A stretch of 64,000 nucleotides of DNA from a virus. Positions 9,601 through 17,709 of this stretch are shown piece after piece. The stretch lies in the IMG/VR virus record IMGVR_UViG_3300045256_000188, positions 19,426-83,425 of that record; one strand, 5' to 3'. How positions within the stretch are numbered: position 1 is the first letter of the stretch; each line of letters opens with the position of its first letter. Made by a program: the position numbers and the translations under genes. The notes beneath the pieces were generated by a model. That model was not told the DNA's origin. It did no database searches and saw nothing but the letters and a program-made list of their open reading frames with translations.

Positions 9601-11372
9601 GGGTGATAGATGTTCTCGAAGGACGTCAGCCGAAGGTGCATCACCTGCCAGGGGTGCAGGAACACCGGACGCGGCCAGAGGGCATCCATGTAGAAGAAAC
9701 CGATCAGGTCACCGTACCGCGTCTCGATCCGGGTGAAGTTGTAGACGTTCATGAACTTCAGTGATGCCACTGCAGTTCGATGTTGGTCAAGAATCACTTC
9801 GAAGGGAAGATCGCCGTACTTGCACAGGTAGCGAACCGACGGCCTGCAGTAGGTATCCCACTGTAGGGTATTGAAGAATAGTTCCTCAAGCTCCTTCTTC
9901 AGGCGGCGGTTTCGAGCACGGATGATGAGGGTGTGCTTGCGTTCCGGGTCAACCAGGCTGTTGTGAACGATAACCCAGGACGATTCAGTGCCGGCCGCAA
10001 AACAGTGATATCCTGGAACTTCGATGTCGTAAACTGTCTCAGAAACGCCGGCTGGCTCGACGGCGACAACCTTGTGATTTCCGAACGACTTCTGCAAATA
10101 ACGGGATTCGCAGACGGTCGGCCGGCAGTCGTCGCAGTAAGGACTGTAGGCCGCGCCATTCTTGAGAAACCGGCTCGCCGGTTTGACGTCATCACAAGCT
10201 AAGCACAGACGTTCGGATACAGGGACGTAGGCGGAACGCTTATTAGCGTTACGTCTATCGCGATACGCCGTTTCACTCTTGCGGCGCTGATGGTAATCAC
10301 GAAGATATTCCTGACGACACTGCCGACAGACCCACGCCACGCCAGTAATCCGTTCGTTACAGCACGAGCAACGGTGGTGAGCGTCACGGAAAGCGGCCCA
10401 CGTCAGATCGTTGGCCGCCAGGACCCGGCGCAAGACCCGCTCCCCGATATCACAGGCCCCACAGACCCCGGCGATGGTGACCGGACCAGACCAATCGGCC
10501 ATCGCATGGAGTATCTCGTCCAGGGTGATATCGTTGAAACTGTGGTTCTCAGCGCCATACTTCTTGTGGATGATATCATGCTGAGTCTTGGTCATCCCTA
10601 CCAAATTAGACGGAGAATTATTTAGACTGTCAAAATCCTTGTGGTGAACGACCTGCGGGCTATCGTCGTTGAGGTGGTGATAGACCCACCGGTGAGTGCT
10701 GGTGAAATTCTTGCCGTTGAAGAAATACTCATAGGCGGTCGCCGTCGGGTATGGTTTCTCGTCGAATAGGGCGTAACCGTCTTTGGCGCGATATTTCTTC
10801 TTCCGGTATAGGGGTTTGAGGCTGTCGCCGGGGCGCAGATCACCCGCCTGACGATAGGTCCCGGCCTTAGTCATAAAAAGGTGGTCCGAGGTACACTTAA
10901 TACTAGATCCATCATCAAGAACGACGCGGACGATCGGGACATTAATCCCGCTGACACGAGCCCCACGCGCCAACGCGGGGACGTATGAACCAGTCTTGGG
11001 GTCGACTGAATACACCCAGAATTCGTTATCCACTCCTCTATTGGCCAGCTCGGCGATAGTGGGACAGGAACCGTCTAGAAGTGGGATACGCGTATCCCCG
11101 GTCAAGCAGGCTTCATCAGCATAAAGATCCAATGCCAGGGACACTTCCCCGGTCTGATCCATCTGCTCGTAGTCCTTATACCGCTCCAAACGGTTGATCT
11201 GAAGGTTGGTCTGGTCAAGGATCGCCGCCTGATTGTTGAAATCAAGGAACTCGCCGCCAGCCGTCAGCCGGTCTAGATTGGATTGGTCCTGGAAGACCCG
11301 TTCGAAGCTGTAAATCCGACCCTGCCGGGCTAGGGCTCGAATGCGGTCAAAGACCAACCAGTTGCTTGGCAT
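6612..11372 (-). CDS. Portal protein, gp20-like, with three inteins
   Basis: Portal vertex protein: a dodecameric ring at one head corner through which DNA enters. The 1586-residue precursor loses three inteins (383, 145 and 387 residues) to give about 671 residues (T4 gp20: 524). The T4-type sequence RLMEDAALIYRI followed after an intein by TRAPEKRKF is diagnostic of gp20. The C-terminal extension holds a poly-Gly run and Asp-Pro-Ala-Ala-Gly-Gly repeats (about residues 1330-1390), then a globular tail. Exteins are 1-88, 472-594, 740-764 and 1152-1586. The start has AGGGGAG upstream. It lies directly downstream of the terminase across a plus-strand CAP gene. Confidence 0.9.
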   Translation of the reverse strand: MPSNWLVFDRIRALARQGRIYSFERVFQDQSNLDRLTAGGEFLDFNNQAAILDQTNLQINRLERYKDYEQMDQTGEVSLALDLYADEACLTGDTRIPLLDGSCPTIAELANRGVDNEFWVYSVDPKTGSYVPALARGARVSGINVPIVRVVLDDGSSIKCTSDHLFMTKAGTYRQAGDLRPGDSLKPLYRKKKYRAKDGYALFDEKPYPTATAYEYFFNGKNFTSTHRWVYHHLNDDSPQVVHHKDFDSLNNSPSNLVGMTKTQHDIIHKKYGAENHSFNDITLDEILHAMADWSGPVTIAGVCGACDIGERVLRRVLAANDLTWAAFRDAHHRCSCCNERITGVAWVCRQCRQEYLRDYHQRRKSETAYRDRRNANKRSAYVPVSERLCLACDDVKPASRFLKNGAAYSPYCDDCRPTVCESRYLQKSFGNHKVVAVEPAGVSETVYDIEVPGYHCFAAGTESSWVIVHNSLVDPERKHTLIIRARNRRLKKELEELFFNTLQWDTYCRPSVRYLCKYGDLPFEVILDQHRTAVASLKFMNVYNFTRIETRYGDLIGFFYMDALWPRPVFLHPWQVMHLRLTSFENIYHPYGRCCDMRTPILVPGGYKQLRDLTRGDVVYSFDGLTPRATTVRQTVCSGYKPGLRITTKYRTIEVSEDHPILAVMGGAGGKLFRRYVPAKYVVPGSKIVVHDPEYDDANSYMAEDVVRAESAGRLEVGDIQVASCFHNFNANGVVVHNSILDGGRKAFKQLRLMEDAALIYRICLRGDTLVWTPTGHTPIKDLKVGDEVYCFKDGQPKVTKVIDWQCNGRDVIYRVYSQHREIFCNATHPILVETSYSNKRDKDRPARLEYVDVKDLIVKRNGIASHHRFLLPQVKHTEYVPLDRSSLAAGGRESASRAFTIPEVATEDFARWFGFMVGDGFVSARPHRNRPGSVTRQVGFAIGADAHTNDYYAKLFASFVGQLTFSGDSGGRLGSFSINSKPLHDFMLDNGFISGAANKRIPAWVFQSPRSVQEAFIDGYIDADGHRRLFEGGNTESCEVDCCNELLLRDLKELCHRLGWDVGLVRKHERSGGHEIEPGRVMPDTVGWSLYFTKRQLPDPDYIVRAGERHSNASEAILGVEEVGDDLVYDITVEDEVHNFISNGNVQANTRAPEKRKFTIPVGLIPPKEVPEYMQMIARNFKRQRFYNPSTGSFDERYSPLIQEDDFFLPRRPDGTGPDVDVLPGGENVDKIADIEYFKKKMIAPMKIPFSRVGIGEGSGEASEKSLSQSHSEFAKSVQWVQREVATGLTKVAIIHLALRGYPVEDLKGFEIALTATSAMEELYRIETWQTRVGVMTDLQALGWFPKEWIVTNFTDLSPDEIEELKEMTAEAVSGGGDAAGGGGGGGGGGGGGGLDVPADPAAGGDPAAGGDPAAGGAPPDPAAAGAEAAAMTDPNAIPESKLPGFDWEADKRLLAEYKKSGQRNKAMSLVRKWADRLGKPLFAEDREFTSGFQAVLESKELDGLCRGKPTPNQIVMSEGLEVPLLYDPSEDPGLLVEWSVPKDIRDEVIREVYNVITVGHDLPEESDSEEITESDLPVAVSGL
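7184..7228 (-). repeat. Poly-glycine tract in portal C-terminal region
   Basis: On the plus strand this is a run of ccacccc-type units, read on the minus strand as about 14 consecutive Gly codons; it is followed in the protein by several PAAGGD units. It is likely a flexible, slippage-prone linker. Confidence 0.8.
7920..9080 (-). mobile_element. Portal intein 3, LAGLIDADG type (387 aa)
   Basis: Precursor residues 765-1151. Starts CLRGDTLVWTPTGH and ends ISNGNVQAN before Thr+1; the penultimate residue is Ala, not His. LAGLIDADG motifs FGFMVGDGF and FIDGYIDADG indicate a two-motif homing endonuclease. Block F is VYDITVEDEVHNF. It splits the gp20 signature between YRI and TRAPE. Confidence 0.9.
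9156..9590 (-). other. Portal intein 2, mini-intein without endonuclease (145 aa)
   Basis: Precursor residues 595-739. It begins Cys-Cys (CCDMRTPILVPGG), has block B SEDHPIL, and ends NANGVVVHN before Ser+1. At 145 residues there is room only for the splicing domain. It is inserted after HPYGR and before SILDGGRKAF. Confidence 0.9.
9960..11108 (-). mobile_element. Portal intein 1, HNH type (383 aa)
   Basis: Precursor residues 89-471. Starts CLTGDTRIPLLDGS and ends SSWVIVHN before Ser+1. Instead of LAGLIDADG it carries an HNH-like core VVHHKDFDSLNNSPSNLVGM near intein residues 153-172, followed by a region with four CxxC pairs (for example CSCC, CRQC, CLAC, CDDC), a probable zinc-bound DNA-binding module. 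It splits the extein after LDLYADEA. Confidence 0.9.
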
Positions 11373-11455
11373 TACGACTCCCCTAGAGCGATGCGACAGA
11401 GAGTATCTACGGTGAGGTCGCCCTGAGCGTCTATTCGTAAGTTTGAGGGTGTAGA

Positions 11456-12040
11456 ATGCGTCGTCGCGTACTCCCAGGAGCGATCGGGGCCGGACTTCTC
11501 GGCGGTCTGCTGTGGTGGCTCACCGGCAGCCAACCGCCTCCGCCCGCTCCACAACCGCCACCAAACCCGGCTCCCACACCGGCCCCAACCAACACCATCT
11601 CCCAATTACTCGACGCCCACAATCGCTACCGTGCCCAGCACAACGTCCCCGCCTTAGCCCTCAACGCCAAGCTCACCGCTGCCGCCCAGAAGCATGCACG
11701 GTGGATGGCCAACAACCGAAGAATGAGCCACACCGGAGTCGGCGGCTCATCCTTCGCCGACCGCATCAGGGCGGAGGGCTACGACTTCCGGATGGGAGGA
11801 GAGAACATCGCGGCTGGCTATAAGTCCGTCGATGCTGCCATGACCGGCTGGATGAACAGTCCAGGCCACCGGGCCAACATCCTAAACCCAAACTATAAGG
11901 AGGTCGGGCTGGGGGTCGTCAACAACTACTGGTGTACCGTATTCGCTACCCCATTCACCAGCACCAACGCCGTCACCAACTCGATCATCGAACTCCCCGG
12001 TGGCATCCGAGCCGGTGACCTCGACGAATTCGGGCCTTAA
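11456..12040 (+). CDS. CAP/SCP-domain secreted or membrane-anchored protein
   Basis: A 194-residue protein on the strand opposite to the packaging genes. Residues ~8-24 are a hydrophobic segment (signal peptide or anchor) after MRRR; ~26-45 is proline-rich. The rest is a CAP domain: LLDAHNRYRAQH, MSHTG, GENIAAG, MNSPGHRANIL and EVGLGVV are the usual bacterial CAP blocks. CAP domains of bacterial SCP-like proteins are extracellular; activity here is unknown. The gene lies between the portal and terminase starts/ends and overlaps the terminase end by 4 nt (convergent). A role at the cell surface or on the virion is inference; it looks like an acquired gene. Confidence 0.8.
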   Translation: MRRRVLPGAIGAGLLGGLLWWLTGSQPPPPAPQPPPNPAPTPAPTNTISQLLDAHNRYRAQHNVPALALNAKLTAAAQKHARWMANNRRMSHTGVGGSSFADRIRAEGYDFRMGGENIAAGYKSVDAAMTGWMNSPGHRANILNPNYKEVGLGVVNNYWCTVFATPFTSTNAVTNSIIELPGGIRAGDLDEFGP

Positions 12041-15000
12041 TCCTTGTCGTAAAAGAAACGCTTTGGGGTGACCAACGGCTTACCCTGGCTGATTGGGATA
12101 CTACCCAGCGACAAAGTATAAGCATCAAGCTGCCGCTGGGCCGAAGTCTCCGGTAGCTCCGTCGGGGCCAGGGTCATGGGCATCAAAAGCCCAGGCCCGC
12201 CGCGTGCCGCGAACGTCTCCTGCAGATCTACTCGCGACGTATCGGACAGAATCTTCGGCCCCGTCTGGCTCTTGAAATCACCACCATTCGGCCCCATCGG
12301 AACGAGGTTCCCGGCGTCGATAATGTAAGCATCAGCGGCCCCCACCAGGGCCATACCGCATGCCATCACCAAGTCGTCGAAATTACCAGCCCCGTCCTCC
12401 GCCTCAGTCTTCATTGTGTCCTTACCAGACCGGTCACGCTTTCGCACATAGGTCTGGAACTGTTTGAGCAATCGCTTAGAAAAGACCGTGTAGCCGTCTT
12501 CCTCGTTATCACGGATGCAGTCGATGAGGAACTTGTTGAGTGTGGGCTTCGACGCAGTAGTGGTCAAGAAACCGTAGGGAGCCACCTTGAGTGGCCGAGC
12601 CCGCTGCCCAGACCACATCGGACGGGGCTTGTCGTTGATATCCTTCTTACGCCAGATTCGTGGATACATGATGTCGTGACGGAGCATGTCGATGAGAGTG
12701 TCGCCGCCATTGTTCCGCTCGATTACCGCCAGAGCACAGTTATACCACCGCCCAATCCGGTCGATGAACTTCACAAATTCCCGCGGCAGGCAGTGAGCCA
12801 TAAACTCAGCCACTTGTTGGCGGGTGATGACATCGAAGACCTCGATAGCCGAATAGTCACGGCCCTTACCGGTCGCGATGTCCACCCCCATCACGTAGGA
12901 ATGGGCCGGAGTACCAGGGTCGATGATCGTATTGCCCCGCTTCTTCATCGGGGTCGCCAGTACCGGCTTCTCCCAGACCCATAGACCCTCGTTGGGATCC
13001 CTAAACGAGAAGTCCAATTCCTCGGTGCTACCGGTGACAGGGTGCACGTAAACCTGAAGTCCCTCGACCTTGTACTTGGGCTCTTTGAGGGTGGTCTGGA
13101 CGTGGGCCAGAACCTCCTTGGAGAGCACCGTGTTACCGGAGCCGACGAACTGTGCGAGCACTTCTTGTTCGAACTTCCAGGCTTCACCCTGTTCTTGCAG
13201 TGCCCGATATTGGTCTTCCAGCCACGGTGACCACCACTGCCCGTACTTCACGGGATCGAGGCGGATCGGCCCGTGCTTGGGGTGCTGGATGATCTGGCCC
13301 TTGGCCTCCAAGATACCGTCACACGGAGCAATCCGGCGGTTCTCTTTGGACAGAGGATCGACATACTCGATCGCCCAATCCATATCCCACCAGTTGATGA
13401 TACATGGGTTGAACTGGTTGACGCCGGCTTCCGCGTCAGTGACTGTACTCCAGTACCAGTTACCGACGCCATTGGTATTATGCGAGACGAAACCGTTGGA
13501 GATGAACGTATGGTCACCTGGAATCGTGAAGTCATACGTCTCTGCGCTCGAAACATCGACATTCTTAACTTCGTCCCAAAAAATAGACTCATCGGTCAAT
13601 GACTGTAGAGCCTTAAATGACAGATAGGTGTTATGGTCTGGGGCTAGCACATCGACCAGTTTACGGAGTACGGAGCGCTCGGTAAGATCCTTAGCCCGTT
13701 TCTTGAATAACAGATTCGGAGTGTTGATTCCGCGACGCTTCAGCTCGCCGATAGACAGTCCGGACTCCTGCCGCAAACGCGCGAGCCAAAAACGGACATT
13801 AGGGACGAATTCTCTTCTGGAGAGTGTCTTGTTCGAATTGGCCGTCTTCCTATCCAGCCCGAAACCGATGAGATCATAGAATTTATCGATCTCTCCGGAC
13901 GGGACAATCAACTGCCACGACTCCCGACAGTCAGACATGTAGCTGCGTCCGTTGAGGTCGAAAGTCTTCGTGTGTGCCGGATGATATTCTTCGCGAGTGA
14001 TGATCCCAAAATTAAGGAGTATTGCCCGCACTTGTTTGATGAGTTGCCGCGAGGTGGACGTATATCCGACCTCTCCGTTGCGTGAGCGACTGTGACCATC
14101 GCCGTCGTACAACCCACGCAAGAATGCGGCGATGATGCCTTTGGAACACGACCAGAGACGCCGTGGGATTTCTTTATCCGGTGCCGTTCCGGGGACACAC
14201 CCGAGCCATCTGAGGAACCTAACAAAACAACGATTGTAACAACTGATATGCGCAGACCGACTCTCCGGCATCCAGACTAGGCCCCACCGGTTGGATGTCA
14301 GCCAGTCATGGGTCTCGCGATCATCACTGGTAACCGTGACATAATCGTCATTGATGTAGCCTTCAGCGACAATTAGGCCGACCATGGCCGCCAATTCATC
14401 GTCAATCTTGCCGACGTTGAATGACGATGACGCATGCGTGCCCGGACCGTCGCTGAAGTTCAGGTCGTCATCGTCCCCGAACTGCATCATCCCGCGTTTG
14501 ATTGGTATAAAGTCACCGGGCCTAATTTGATCGGCGTAGGTCCAACCCGCCATCTCTCCCTCACGACAGAGCCAGACACGATGCTTGGTGTGGGCTTCTA
14601 GCTCATAGCCCATTTTGGAAGTGATACGACGAGTCTCTTCGGCTCGCCGTTTGTAGAATGCACTAGGTTGTTGTAAACCTCGCCGCCCGAACACAGCCGG
14701 GCCGACATACAGCTTGTATTCATACCCACCCTCTTCACCGACATAGTCGCCGTCAAAATCGCCGATGCGGCACATACCCTTGTTCGTCCACACCAGCGAG
14801 TCGCCGGCCACGCACGTACTGATGACGATGACGTTACCACCGTGCTGCAGGGTGTTGTGACTCACCATCCCGTTAGCGAGATAGGTATTGTTGTGAGGAA
14901 CAGAAATATCAAATGTCTCAGTTTCACCGCTCTTTACAGCAGCGACAGTGTCGAAAAAGAACCCTCGCTGGATATAAGAGGACAAGCGATCCGTTAGACC

Positions 15001-17709
15001 AAATTCGTTAGCCAGCTCACGAACCAAAGCCAATCGTACCACTCCAGACCGGCGGATTCTATGGAGATTCCACTTGCGAGCATCTGGGCATTGACGGAAT
15101 GTCCCACCAGCAATCAATTTCTTGAGAACGGCAGTGGCGAACTCATAGACAAGCACTGGATGATCTATCTCGGCGAATTCGTTGGAGCCGCAAAAAGCGT
15201 CGAGGGCAGCCTGCTTCCTGTCCGTGATAAAACCAATCAAGTCCCGATATTTTAGTTTGCTCGCAGCGTCCCAAATATCGACTCGCCAATATGGCTCACC
15301 GCCATAACGCTGCTCGTTTCGGTCCGGAACTTTAGCCGGCTCGACCAGGCAACGGCGGCTGATGATACCCAGAGCATGTAACGCGATCTGGACTTGTTCA
15401 GCCAGCAACTCCGATGTGGTGGACAACCCAAGCTTCAGGCCGGTTGACGACTGATAACACCAGCCGTCCGAATCAAACAACCCCCGCAAGAACGCACAGA
15501 GAACCTTGGTGTCCGACTTGAGGATCATTTGGGGGATTTGTGCATTCTGCGGCTTACTCTTACTGGCCAGCCCATTACGGACTAGCAGCTCACAAAATTC
15601 AGCCGAGTTCAGACGTAGATTCTCAGTGTCGAACTCCGTCTCAGCATACGCTGTGGTCGTGAGGCCCAAAGGCAGACCGTTGAATTTGGCTATAACAGCG
15701 TCCCTGGTGGCCGCATCTTGGGGGTCGAAAACAATCTTGAAACGCTTGGGCCTGGAGCGACTGAGGCTTCCGTCACCGATATAAAGACCTAAGATCTCGG
15801 CGAGATCCGGAGATAACTCGATGCCATTATCGAGGTATTGACGTTTGCCGACGAACTGACCTGGGAGACTAACAAGGATATCTCCTGGGCTGATATCACC
15901 TAGTTCTCTCCAGACGTAGTTCCCAACTTCATCGATAACCCGTAAACGGTGGTGGTGCGTGCCTTCGATCTGGAATCCAAGCGACGTATCAACGATCGTG
16001 GTGGGTTTACGTCCGGAGACGTAAGCCTTATCACTATACTGATAGCCATTGTCGGTCGCGACACTGATGCTATGATCTTTCCACGGATCTCCACCTCGTG
16101 CCAGGTCGCCTACCTTAACCAACCCCTCTGCCGTCTGGATGAGTGTATTATACCTAGTGCAAGGCCAACCACCAGCCCACATGATATCCATAGACGGGAT
16201 GAACGCCGCTTCGTCAATGATGTTCAGCGAGGAGGCGTTCGACCGGAGGACGTCGGGGTGGCTGGTGAGGCTCTTGATCTTAGAGCCGTTCGGGAAGAAT
16301 AGCTCGTGCTCGTTGTTCTTGACCGGCTTCCACAACTCTTGCATCCAGGGCGGCAGGTGCTCGAATAGGAAGACGATCTGTTCACGCAAGAAGTTCATCG
16401 CGTCATTGTCGGTACGGGACACGATAAGAATCGTCTTGTGTGGATGGAACATCGCAAACCAGAGTGCGAATGCCCCAGCGATCTTCGAGATGCCAGCCTG
16501 ACGGCAATTATGTGCGACGACACCATCAACAATGAAGTTGTATTTGTCAACCTCAAGATCGTAGACCAACGCCTTCCCGGCCGGCTTCACGGACTTGACC
16601 TGCCCCTTGACCCGCTTTCGGAAGAAGCCTTTGGTCGTAGGAGTGTATCGCGGTTCCTTGCCGTATATCCCGATCTGGTCTACGAAGCGGCTGAAGTTGT
16701 CAGTTCCGAAGATCCGCAGTTTGGCCAATGAATTATCAGTGGCCGGATAAAATTTAGCGTCGATCCCGAACCGGCTCAACAGCTGCTTGACTTGATGTAG
16801 CAGCAAGGCCGACTCCGACCTCAGCCCCACCTCATTGCAGTGCTTACCGCTGTACCAACCGCCCCCAGCGAAGATGCGATTCAGAAGCACGGCCAGCGAA
16901 GCATTATTCCAGCTGAAGACACATTCCGGGAGCCGTTTGTTCTCGGCCTTGTGGCCCCACATCCCGATCGATTTGAGCCACTTGCGGGCCGCCGTATCGG
17001 AAGAAAGCACGCGATACAAGTCTTTCTTACTCTTCCCACTTCCGGCTTTGTTGTGCAGTTTGATGCGTAGGCGTTTGGCGAACCTTTTCTGAAAGTGCCG
17101 CTGATATTCAAGCAAGTATTTCCGACAGGTATTGGTGAAATGGAACTGATGGCCGCTACCGGAGCCGCTGTAACAGCCATCGGTCACCAGATAACCAATT
17201 ATGATAGCTTCTGACTCGTCGGCGTCCAGATACCGCTGCGGTTCGTGAACCTCGACCAGGACGTCGTTGGGGGTGAAGTCCTTGGCTTCCATCCAGCGAC
17301 GGCGTGTCAGAAACGAATGATCAGGAGTGCAATCGGAACGGTGGCCAGTCTTGGTCCGCACCGTGACGATGTCCCTCTCACCATTACACCAGGCCGCTGT
17401 GACCTTACCGATCACTACGGCACCGGTGCGTTGGTCGTACGAATAGACCTCATCCCCCTTCTTGACAGCCTCGATCGGCTTGGGGCCGGTAGGCGTCCAG
17501 ACCATCGATCCGGCCGCGAAACACTTGCGGAAAATGTTCAGGCGGTGCTTGCGGAACGACTTAATGGCCTTTAGCTGGTACTTGAACGGGAAGAAGGGAA
17601 TGATACCCGCGGACGGGTGCTTCACCTTCCCCAGGTTACGCAAGAACCACGCCATCGACAATTGGCAACGACGGATCACCTCACGTTGTTGTGCGTTGAC
17701 CACTACCAT
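12037..17709 (-). CDS. Terminase large subunit, gp17-like, with three inteins
   Basis: DNA-packaging motor: N-terminal ATPase and C-terminal RNase H-like nuclease. The 1890-residue precursor minus three inteins is about 669 residues (T4 gp17: 610). Exteins are 1-62, 402-516, 953-965 and 1412-1890. ATPase: CRQAGISK stands in the Walker A position, SLNIIDEAAFIP is Walker B plus the catalytic Glu, and VIVISTTNGVGN (after splicing) is the coupling motif. Nuclease: VMGVDIATGKGRDYSAI, VIERNNGG and a late DGAGNFDDLVMA provide acidic residues. The start codon overlaps the preceding gene's stop (TAATG). The missing canonical GKT in Walker A is as in T4-type variants where this loop is atypical. Confidence 0.92.
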   Translation of the reverse strand: MVVVNAQQREVIRRCQLSMAWFLRNLGKVKHPSAGIIPFFPFKYQLKAIKSFRKHRLNIFRKCFAAGSMVWTPTGPKPIEAVKKGDEVYSYDQRTGAVVIGKVTAAWCNGERDIVTVRTKTGHRSDCTPDHSFLTRRRWMEAKDFTPNDVLVEVHEPQRYLDADESEAIIIGYLVTDGCYSGSGSGHQFHFTNTCRKYLLEYQRHFQKRFAKRLRIKLHNKAGSGKSKKDLYRVLSSDTAARKWLKSIGMWGHKAENKRLPECVFSWNNASLAVLLNRIFAGGGWYSGKHCNEVGLRSESALLLHQVKQLLSRFGIDAKFYPATDNSLAKLRIFGTDNFSRFVDQIGIYGKEPRYTPTTKGFFRKRVKGQVKSVKPAGKALVYDLEVDKYNFIVDGVVAHNCRQAGISKIAGAFALWFAMFHPHKTILIVSRTDNDAMNFLREQIVFLFEHLPPWMQELWKPVKNNEHELFFPNGSKIKSLTSHPDVLRSNASSLNIIDEAAFIPSMDIMWAGGWPCTRYNTLIQTAEGLVKVGDLARGGDPWKDHSISVATDNGYQYSDKAYVSGRKPTTIVDTSLGFQIEGTHHHRLRVIDEVGNYVWRELGDISPGDILVSLPGQFVGKRQYLDNGIELSPDLAEILGLYIGDGSLSRSRPKRFKIVFDPQDAATRDAVIAKFNGLPLGLTTTAYAETEFDTENLRLNSAEFCELLVRNGLASKSKPQNAQIPQMILKSDTKVLCAFLRGLFDSDGWCYQSSTGLKLGLSTTSELLAEQVQIALHALGIISRRCLVEPAKVPDRNEQRYGGEPYWRVDIWDAASKLKYRDLIGFITDRKQAALDAFCGSNEFAEIDHPVLVYEFATAVLKKLIAGGTFRQCPDARKWNLHRIRRSGVVRLALVRELANEFGLTDRLSSYIQRGFFFDTVAAVKSGETETFDISVPHNNTYLANGMVSHNTLQHGGNVIVISTCVAGDSLVWTNKGMCRIGDFDGDYVGEEGGYEYKLYVGPAVFGRRGLQQPSAFYKRRAEETRRITSKMGYELEAHTKHRVWLCREGEMAGWTYADQIRPGDFIPIKRGMMQFGDDDDLNFSDGPGTHASSSFNVGKIDDELAAMVGLIVAEGYINDDYVTVTSDDRETHDWLTSNRWGLVWMPESRSAHISCYNRCFVRFLRWLGCVPGTAPDKEIPRRLWSCSKGIIAAFLRGLYDGDGHSRSRNGEVGYTSTSRQLIKQVRAILLNFGIITREEYHPAHTKTFDLNGRSYMSDCRESWQLIVPSGEIDKFYDLIGFGLDRKTANSNKTLSRREFVPNVRFWLARLRQESGLSIGELKRRGINTPNLLFKKRAKDLTERSVLRKLVDVLAPDHNTYLSFKALQSLTDESIFWDEVKNVDVSSAETYDFTIPGDHTFISNGFVSHNTNGVGNWYWSTVTDAEAGVNQFNPCIINWWDMDWAIEYVDPLSKENRRIAPCDGILEAKGQIIQHPKHGPIRLDPVKYGQWWSPWLEDQYRALQEQGEAWKFEQEVLAQFVGSGNTVLSKEVLAHVQTTLKEPKYKVEGLQVYVHPVTGSTEELDFSFRDPNEGLWVWEKPVLATPMKKRGNTIIDPGTPAHSYVMGVDIATGKGRDYSAIEVFDVITRQQVAEFMAHCLPREFVKFIDRIGRWYNCALAVIERNNGGDTLIDMLRHDIMYPRIWRKKDINDKPRPMWSGQRARPLKVAPYGFLTTTASKPTLNKFLIDCIRDNEEDGYTVFSKRLLKQFQTYVRKRDRSGKDTMKTEAEDGAGNFDDLVMACGMALVGAADAYIIDAGNLVPMGPNGGDFKSQTGPKILSDTSRVDLQETFAARGGPGLLMPMTLAPTELPETSAQRQLDAYTLSLGSIPISQGKPLVTPKRFFYDKD
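13477..14814 (-). mobile_element. Terminase intein 3, LAGLIDADG type (446 aa)
   Basis: Precursor residues 966-1411. Starts CVAGDSLVWTNKG, ends ISNGFVSHN before Thr+1. LAGLIDADG motifs: MVGLIVAEGY and FLRGLYDGDG. It also has a helical insert before block F, ETYDFTIPGDHTF. It interrupts the coupling motif between VIVIST and TNGVGN. Confidence 0.92.
14854..16161 (-). mobile_element. Terminase intein 2, LAGLIDADG type (436 aa)
   Basis: Precursor residues 517-952. Starts CTRYNTLIQTAEG, ends LANGMVSHN before Thr+1. LAGLIDADG motifs: ILGLYIGDGS and FLRGLFDSDG. Block F: TFDISVPHNNTYL. It lies 17 residues after the Walker B DEA and only 13 extein residues from intein 3. Confidence 0.92.
16507..17523 (-). 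mobile_element. Terminase intein 1 (339 aa) in Walker A
   Basis: Precursor residues 63-401. Starts CFAAGSMVWTPTG, ends VDGVVAHN before Cys+1. Two weak LAGLIDADG motifs: IIIGYLVTDG and LLNRIFAGGG; the second lacks its acidic residue, so nuclease activity is doubtful. It splits the nucleotide-binding loop between IFRK and CRQAGISK. Confidence 0.9.
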
